Positions 56,779-64,000 of a DNA stretch of 64,000 nt are shown here, piece after piece. Made by a program: the position numbers and the translations under genes. The stretch lies in assembly GCA_963556145.1 (NCBI GenBank), contig OY744470.1, forward strand, positions 620,001 to 684,000. Reading direction: 5' to 3'. The number at the start of each line of letters is the position of its first letter. Position 1 is the stretch's first letter. This DNA comes from Hygrocybe punicea (Eukaryota > Basidiomycota > Agaricomycetes > Agaricales > Hygrophoraceae). Under the pieces are notes generated by a model, which searched no databases, was not told the origin of the DNA, and saw only the letters and a list, made by a program, of their open reading frames with translations.

Positions 56779-59005
56779 ATGGTAGGCAAACCACATTCTG
56801 TTGCCCTCAAGAAGCAACTCACACGCCAGGAGCATGATGGTATAATGGCAGATGCAGTCCAACTTTATAAACAGGAACTCCAGAAGCCCCTGATTGACAG
56901 GAGGAAGGGGCTTCGTGTCATCTGCCAAGAAGTCTCAGATGCACACTTCGAACGCAAAAAAAGGCGCATCCATCTCAGTCACCACACACTCAATCGACTA
57001 GCCAATGGAGGTGTCTCTATCAGTGAACACAATGCAAAAAAACGCTGGCTTACCAGGGAGGAGGAGAATGTGATTGTCTTGTTTGCAGTGGAAATGGCTG
57101 AGAGGGGCTTTCCTCTCAGCCCTCGGCGACTTCGGGAACATGCAGAGCAGATATTGCACAAGCGGATGGGGTCATTATTCCCAGAGAATGGCCTTGGGAA
57201 AGACTGGACAACACGTTTCATTACACGACATTATAATCGGCTCAGAAGGTACTGGTCGTCACCACTCGACAAATCCCGTGCACGTGCTGTGAACCCTCAT
57301 ACAGTCGAAGAATACTTTAACATATTGGAAGAGATCCGGATCAAGCACAAGATTCCTGATGAGTTGTGTTATGGTGTTGATGAGACAGGGATCCAGATGG
57401 GGGTAGGGACGACAGAGTATGTTCTAGGTCCCAAAGGTCAGTCAGTCCAGCACCAGCAACGAAGTGGCAATTGCGAGAACATTACCATCATCCCAACCAT
57501 CTGTGGTGATGGTTCGTCAACGGCACCAGCAGTGATCTATAAGGGGGAAGGTTTTCAAACCAAGTGGTTTCAGGAAAATCCTCTTGACGCTCGGTAAGCA
57601 GCATGGCTTCCCAGCTTCTTGAACTCACTGGTTGGGTAGGATGGCATTCCAGAAGAAAGGCTACACGGATGGCGAAATTGGGGTCTCCTGGATCCAAGAT
57701 TTCGATAAGCAGACAAAAAACAAAGCAAATGGACGTGCCCGGCTCCTCATTGTTGATGGCCATTCCTCCCATTTCACACTCGGCTTTCTCCAATATGCAC
57801 GAGAGAACAATATTCATGTCCTCTGCTATCCTTCGCATGCGACACACGTCTTGCAAGGGCTTGATGTCGTAATCTTTGGTGTCTTGAAGCAGAACTGGAC
57901 AGCCGACCAAGACAGCTTTGAATGGCAAGGTGGCACAGTCAGCAAGACAAACTTCATGGCACTTTATGCAAAAGTTCATGCACGAACCTTCACACCTGAG
58001 AACATTAAATCAGCCTTTGCAAAGACCGGCATCATTCCCTTTAATCCTAACATCATCTCGATGTCTGCCATGGCTCCTAGCCTCGAAACTTCCACCACCA
58101 CTTCTCGCTTGATGCCATTGGACCTACCAAGTCCTGTGAAGGTTGTCGCTAGGCTCATCAATGATCAGCGTAAGCGGAAAGCGGCTGAATTGGATGACCC
58201 ACCACAAAATAATCCACCAACGATGACACCACCTGATTCACTCGTTGTTGCAGCTCTAGATAAGATCTCATCATCATCCTTGTCACATCTCATATCCGAC
58301 TCACCCATTCACTCGACCTCGGAACTGCCACCATTACTGACCACATTCATCTCTCCACCAGCAAAGCGACACCGCAACCTGCTTGCCCAACCCCCACGAA
58401 CAGAGCATGAAGCGAGGCTTCAAGAGGCACTAGAGGAGGCATTGAGAGTAAATGAGACACAGAAATTAGTGTTGGGCGGCATGCAGGCAACATCTGTGCT
58501 CCAGCACACATATGTTCAGCAAGTTCGCAGTCAGCTGGAGGGTGAAGAGGAACAGCGAAAGAAAAGGAAAAAGGGAGGTAAACTCAACATGGATGGTCGC
58601 CCCAAACTCCTGACACAGGATGAAATCTTCAAGGGAGTTGAAGACTGGCACAAGGCTCGTGAGGAGGAGGTCCAAGCCGGATTGAAGAAGAAAGATGTGA
58701 AGGTGAGGTATGATGCAGCGTGTGAGAGGTGGAAGGTGCTGGAGGAGCAGCGGAAGGAGAGAAATGATGCCTTGTTGAAGGAGTGGGAACATGATGTGAA
58801 GAAATGGGAGCAAGAGCGGGACAGTGCGAAGTATGATTGTCGAAAGCCGAGGTGGAAAAAGCCAGGTCGGCCCAAGCTTGAGAAGAAGATACCCAAGCCC
58901 AAGAAGGCTGATTTTGCAGCAGACACCAACGGTGATGGTGAGGAAGACGAGGAGGAGGTGGTGGAGGATGAGGAAGACGAGGATGGAGAGGATGAGAACG
59001 ACTGA
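56779..59005 (+). CDS. pogo-type transposase (DDE_1), two exons, copy C
   Basis: Exon 1 56779-57593, intron 57594-57639 (46 nt), exon 2 57640-59005. The protein matches the copy at 43072-45298: two N-terminal DNA-binding HTH regions, DETG / VDGHSSH / QGLDV catalytic blocks and a charged C-terminus with a terminal Glu/Asp run. No disabling change was seen. Confidence 0.88.
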
Positions 59006-59250
59006 AACATTGCTGCCGCGTCATGATGGCATCTAGATTAGGAAGTCACTCTGATGTGACAATGTCGCAAGGACCCAATTAGGGCCGATAAGCACTTTTT
59101 CTAAAGATCCTTGTCATTGTCTATGTTCCTCACCTCCGATAAGAATTCTGAAGCTTTCACTAGTAATATTACATATTTAAGTATGAGATCAGGTATTTAA
59201 ATGAGGAAAAAAGGCTGTTTATTGCAAATTCCGAGGTGTAACTAAGTTTG

Positions 59251-59277
59251 GCTGTCTCAAGGAGCCATGAATGACTG
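59251..59277 (-). repeat. Right TIR of pogo-type element (copy C)
   Basis: 27 bp ending CATGAATGACTG; followed by TA. Confidence 0.95.
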
Positions 59278-60198
59278 TATATGAATACAATGATAATATA
59301 TATAAAAGACATAACGAAACGTAACGAAATGAAATGAAATGACAAGACATAATGAAATAGAAAATAGAATAAAGGGAGATACAACTGGTGTATGAATAGA
59401 AAGATAAAGAAATGGACGAACAACCGGTGACCCTCCACTCCCAGTAGTCCAGCAACTGAGTCCTGCCCGAAAAATATAGCGCTTGCCCCGGTTGAAATGG
59501 AGTGATGTTCGGCATCACTCCTGGCCCGTCCATCCTCCAGACGAATCCGTTGTCGATCGATTGTAAATGTATGGTAGTACGGAATGGCTAGTATAAGCCG
59601 TTTTCTACATGCAAATACTTCAGTACAGGCATATAATGAATATAAAAATGAAGTGTTACTTAGTGGTTTTTTTTTCTTGAAGGGAGGATGGAGTGACCAT
59701 TCATAGCGTCGGATAGAATTTTTTTACAATTTATTGCACTGTGGCATAGCAAAAAAAAGGAGTGGGCACTACAGACCCATAGTGGCAGACTAGAGGAAAG
59801 AAGAGACGGATTGTGCAAATGTACAGCTATGACCCTGGAAAACACGTGACTGGCACATGTTTTCTCATGTGACCTGAGTAAACAGTCTAGACCGAATAAG
59901 TATCGATACTATTGCAGATCTGTACCCGATATAGCTTCAAGACCCTGAAGAACCAAGGGAATGGTAAAATCCCGATTTGATCGATCAGACAACCTTAAAT
60001 CGAATTTGAAATACATCATCCCAATATAGCAAGGCCAGGGCCAGTTTAGTTCTGGACCCACAGGGACCTATTGTGACACAATGTCCCACATTAGTATTGC
60101 TTGACCCACCATTCCGGTTCCCCCACAAATATTTTCCCTTAACGTCTCCTGTTACATCAACTGCACTGCTATTCCGCTCAGCGCTTCAGCACTACCAG

Positions 60199-60801
60199 AT
60201 GCCCATATACCGTAATCCATATCATACTATGACATCATACTCCAGTCCTTCACCTTCTCCATCTATGGATATTCCTCTACACCGTCTCGATTTATCATGC
60301 TTATTCGATACTCCCACCGAATACGATACGGACTTCTTTACCAAACCAACTAGTCTCGCTCAGACACCACCGCTACCCCCTTCGGAATCTGACAAATACA
60401 TCAATTTCAAATCTGTGAACGTACGAGGTGTTGACTGTCTGCCGCCGGACGATTTCGACTTTTTCATGGATAGTCTTCCCAACTTTCCTATGCTACCAAC
60501 CACTGTCCCTTCACAATCCATACCCTTAGACCCAGAGTTTAGAGAATGGCTCGAATTGCCTCCTTCATTTTCCACAAATCATATCCACCCAACTTCCTCT
60601 TGCCGCAATCATTTCGAACACCCTGCAATTCCGGCATTATTTCCTAAGCCACTACAAAAGAAGCGCACTCAACCTAAGTACCACCTCAAGGCGCTACTAA
60701 ATGCTATGAAGAAGAACATGGATCAGTTAAAGGCAGAAGGAGTTGATGTACAAGATTGGGAGGAATTCTTTGGAAAGATGGAGAAGAAGTTAAAAGAATA
60801 G
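60199..60801 (+). CDS. Extra ORF of the Gypsy element, copy C (200 aa)
   Basis: Same 200-aa protein as 46492-47094, with Pro/Ser-rich N-terminus, acidic centre and basic helical C-terminus. Not recognised. Confidence 0.48.
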   Translation: MPIYRNPYHTMTSYSSPSPSPSMDIPLHRLDLSCLFDTPTEYDTDFFTKPTSLAQTPPLPPSESDKYINFKSVNVRGVDCLPPDDFDFFMDSLPNFPMLPTTVPSQSIPLDPEFREWLELPPSFSTNHIHPTSSCRNHFEHPAIPALFPKPLQKKRTQPKYHLKALLNAMKKNMDQLKAEGVDVQDWEEFFGKMEKKLKE

Positions 60802-60888
60802 TAATAATGTAAAAGCTTCTTCTCAAATTAAAGAGTTGTTTTCTTTTGGTTTCAACTGGGGACAGTTGATTTAATTGTGTTGTGCGGA

Positions 60889-62294
60889 TGTCATGACCCC
60901 AAGTGTTTTTGGGTGTAATGTCATGGGTTTACCATCAGACCACGGACTTAGATATTTAAGTGCAACACTATGGATGCACACCTACACTCATTAGTACCCA
61001 TTCTATGCCTTTCCACATTACGCATGCTAGTGAACAGACACAGATAGCATTTATGCTTACCTTTATATCATTTATTATGGCTTCACTAGCAATGCCCAGA
61101 CTTAGCCGTTTATGTATGGTGCACAGAGGCACATCCCCCACTTATTAGTATTTATTATATATTTCTCTGTATTGCGTGTGCAAGGAGACAAGCCCAACTA
61201 GCATTGTTACCTATATTAGCAGTAATGGATTGATTACGGATCTTGTTTACTTGTATTGATCAAAAGCGGCTTAGCTAGATGATGGGAAATGATTAGATAA
61301 GATATGAACAAGAGGATGATAAGATAATGATAAGATAGGATGCCTCAGAGAGTGATTGTGATATTCTGCTCACATAAAGACAATGGTCTATTGTTCTGAG
61401 CAGTCCTTTGTTCTAAACAGTCCAAATGGAGATAGAGCCCATTGTTCACAGCCTCTTTGATGCCATCCATTGTTCTCATGACTCAGTCCTATTGTTCTCA
61501 CTTTCCCATTGTTCTCAGTCCCCCATTGTTCTCCAACAGTATAAATAGGGCCCCCAAATTCCAGTAGTCAGTAGGATTTCCCCCCTCACCACTCAGTAGT
61601 CACTCTTAGTTGGGTTCACACAGTGTGATCCCTCATTCTCTTAGTACTAGTAGTTACTCATTGTAGTAGCTAGTGCTTGCAATCCAGTCTAGTTCACTCT
61701 TATTCTATCATTCTCTGAGTTCCCCTTGTCATCAAGGAGAATTTACCCAGTTCACTCAGTCCAATCAATTCATTAGTCAGCATTAGTCAGCTAGATACAT
61801 TTCTAAGGTTAAGGTTTTATCTTAAATAGATACACTTCTAAGGTTAAGGTTTCATCCTAAACAAAACAGAGTATTCAAAAGGTATTAAAGATATCCCTGA
61901 ACTAGTAGCCAATGTGCGTTTGAAGCTTCGGATTTAAGTCAGATATTATAATACTCAGAGATACTCTTGATTGAATAGGCCCTGTAGCCAAAACAGTCCA
62001 TATTCAACTGGTGAATATTGTTATCAGTATTCATTAGTTCATATTTTTATATTCCAGTAGTGAATATTAGTATTTTCAGTACATCACACACCCAATTGCT
62101 ATTCATCCCTACTCAAAGTCTCAATTCTTAATTGAAGAGACCTCACTATTACATTCTATTGATTCATATAGTACATATACCCACAAACCCCTTCCTGATA
62201 GGTTATTTAAATATTAAAAACCCACGAACAACAAGAAGGTACCTGAACAAAGTCAACTCCGGTAATTCTTGGTGAAACAAACATTCACATAACA
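60889..62294 (+). repeat. 3' LTR of copy C (1406 bp)
   Basis: TGTCATGACC...CATAACA, same as 47182-48587. Followed by the same TCGGA flank. Confidence 0.92.
61379..61547 (+). promoter_or_regulatory. LTR promoter of copy C: TTGTTC array plus TATA box
   Basis: TATAAATA at 61540-61547, preceded by the same seven TTGTTC motifs as copy B. Confidence 0.58.
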
Positions 62295-64000
62295 TCGGAT
62301 CCAAACGAGCCAGCCAGCACCCATGGATCGCAGTCTGGTCGGCATCATCCTAGGCGGTCATACACGAAACTATGCCAGGACCAAATCATGTGAGGACAGG
62401 CAGAGATGATGCGCATATGGATAACAAGGGTGGTGGCCACATATATGAAATGGAAGACAAAGATGAACAAGAGGCACAAATGGAGGTGAAGACGGGAACG
62501 AGGCGACAACGGGCGAGAGTAACAGTGGGCGAGGGCGAGGATGACAGCAGGCAAGGATGACGACAGGTGGGGATAATGACAATGATGCCCCAGATGAGGC
62601 CAACATAGGGTGGGGTCAAGACGAAAAGGAATACCTCCCCCGCTCACAGCTGACATTATTATACTAATGGACTTTGAGCAGGCTAGATGCGACCCGGAAG
62701 ACCAACGGCGAGGGCCCACAGGCCCATCTGCCATCGCTGCACCCCACCATTCCGCCACCTTGTCAAGCCCACAGTTGACGACTGCAATCTCAATTTTCAC
62801 AATATCCATCGATTTCGCCAGCAGGATTCTCCTGATATTGGTACTATGATACCTCGACATCATCCACTTCGACTTCAACGCCGGCTTGCTCACCCTCCTC
62901 ATCCTCCTCCTTTGGACTCTCCCCGAAATGATGTGAATGCCAGCTGAGGTGGAGTCATCCACTGAGACAACAACACCAGGCCTGGAGAGCAGCGGGGACG
63001 TGCTCCTGCTGTTCCTGGGTTGGATGGGCACAAATGGCCAGCATGAGCTGTGCCATCTGAATGTGTGAGTTTCCCTTGCATTTTTTTCTTTCGTTTGCTG
63101 TTGATTCACACTTGGCCATCCCAGCAACAAGCCACTCTAAAAGAGTGGTGCCAAGAATTTAGGCTCCCCATCTCAGGGAATGCCGCAATGCTACGCAAGT
63201 GGCTGACGACATTCAGTGGGGACTGAGAGGTGTGGAAAAAGTGAGTATCTTCCTGCTTTGCCTTTGCCTGCTGACCCATTGACCACACACCCATGTTTAT
63301 CATTTCCAGCCTCATAGCCGGTGTGAAACAAGGTCTTGTTTCGTTGGCCAAGAATTGAAATACAGAGATTGACTTGGTCGGCAAGAGTCTGAAAATCAAT
63401 AAAATTATTGGCACTGGTTCCATGTTTTCTTATATAACCCTGATCAGAATTTTATTGTTCACAAGGTATCTTTATCACCTACCAATACATGATATCACAT
63501 CAGTGCATTACTCTATCGTGGGGCCTTGTGATTGCTCCATGTGCAGGCAAAGTCACTGGATGACGGCCCCCACCTGGAGATTCACTCAGATCAGGGTACA
63601 GTATATCTTGCGGTGATGAGCACGATATTGTTTGCTCCATGACTTGTTTTGCGGTTGGACACAATAAGTCACAGAAAGGCAGGGAAGGGATAACTGCAGA
63701 GAGGGTTCAAGGGATGAAGGAAGCGCTCGGCACATCAGAGGAGCCGCGATAGTGGATATTCTGAGTTGCGTTTGCTGTGTATAGACCAGTTCTGGCAGAA
63801 TAACAGTATCTAGGCCATTTCCTCGCATGAAGTCAGCCTACCAGTGCCATAGCGGTGTGAATCATAGATGCTCGTTTGATGTCTCTTATCGATGTGAGAG
63901 TAATCTGGACCTACATACGCTGAAAAGCGAAAGTATTGGGGATTTAATCACGACGTAAATTCAAACAAACATAGAGATGATTTGCCCTTCAAGCCAGCAC
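62295..64000. other. Flank of copy C, duplicate of 48588-50293
   Basis: Non-transposon sequence repeated from the flank of copy B, including the SAP-like exon (63125-63240, TGA at 63224-63226). No complete gene. Similarity continues to the window edge. Confidence 0.6.

Larger units (their letters stand above)
56323..59277 (+). mobile_element. pogo/Fot1-type DNA transposon in copy C (2955 bp)
   Basis: Identical placement and ends to the element at 42616-45570 (offset 13707), with TA on both sides (56321-56322, 59278-59279). Probably the same insertion seen twice because of the contig overlap. Confidence 0.93.
50942..62294 (+). mobile_element. Ty3/Gypsy LTR retrotransposon, copy C (starts at the gap)
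   Basis: Same content as copy B from its base 37237 on: Gag-protease tail, pol, nested pogo element, extra ORF and 3' LTR. The 5' start is set by the gap and is not a biological break. It is probably the same locus as copy B. Confidence 0.9.
50942..64000 (+). repeat. Near-identical second copy of 37237-50293
   Basis: Offset is 13705 at the start, 13706 after an extra T near 51811, and 13707 after an extra G near 53497, then constant to the window end. All ORFs, the pogo element, the LTR and 1.7 kb of non-transposon flank are shared. I saw only these two single-base indels, both in short homopolymers. The likely explanation is an unmerged contig overlap. Confidence 0.93.

Overview
This window looks like a transposon-rich stretch of a mushroom-forming basidiomycete (Agaricomycete) nuclear genome. 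The evidence is short introns of about 46-50 nt with GT...AG ends and TACTAAT-like branch sites, many degenerate members of protein families that are expanded in Agaricomycetes, and large Ty3/Gypsy retrotransposons of a basidiomycete type. No bacterial operon, rRNA, tRNA or CRISPR array was seen. There is one 200-N assembly gap (50742-50941).

Layout. 1-11013 holds copy A of a large Gypsy element on the minus strand. It has a 1406-bp 5' LTR, a primer-binding site, a 1994-aa Gag-protease ORF and a broken pol, and it runs off the left edge. 11014-21160 is a graveyard of host gene fragments: a multi-TM membrane protein, two SPT5-like elongation-factor fragments, a basidiomycete-specific protein and an Mo25-like scaffold protein, plus a minisatellite of about 125 bp. 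21489-22802 is a decayed Tc1/mariner element. 23501-24261 (minus) and 24459-27699 (plus) are two head-to-head host-type genes: a small putative zinc-binding protein and a P-loop NTPase-like protein. 27795-30824 is a second Tc1/mariner element with 104-bp inverted repeats and TA target duplications; it holds its own broken transposase and also a host-like multi-exon gene. 30957-34054 is a broken multi-exon gene with two SUMO-interaction-like motifs. 34055-37116 is AT-rich, with an 180-bp tandem repeat.

37117-48587 is copy B of the same Gypsy element on the plus strand, truncated at its 5' side. A complete pogo/Fot1-type DNA transposon (42616-45570) lies between pol and the 3' LTR. 48588-50741 is flank. 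After the gap, 50942-64000 repeats 37237-50293 almost base for base; I saw only two single-base indels. This pattern most likely reflects two contigs with an unmerged 13.5-kb overlap, not a true tandem duplication.

Most notable points. (1) The Gypsy pol polyprotein ends, after integrase, in what looks like an ASCH/PUA-like domain, in the place where chromoviruses carry a chromodomain. (2) All copies share the same disabling lesions: reverse transcriptase motif A Asp to Asn, an in-frame TGA upstream of RT, and (A and B) a frameshift after RT. (3) Five in-frame TGA codons in four unrelated coding sequences sit where family knowledge suggests Arg, or are compatible with Arg (CGA), and the RT change is GAT to AAT after TTC. 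Both fit C-to-T decay at CpG sites. (4) The LTR promoter carries seven TTGTTC (HMG-box-like) sites just upstream of a TATA box. The pogo element is the only mobile element here that looks intact.
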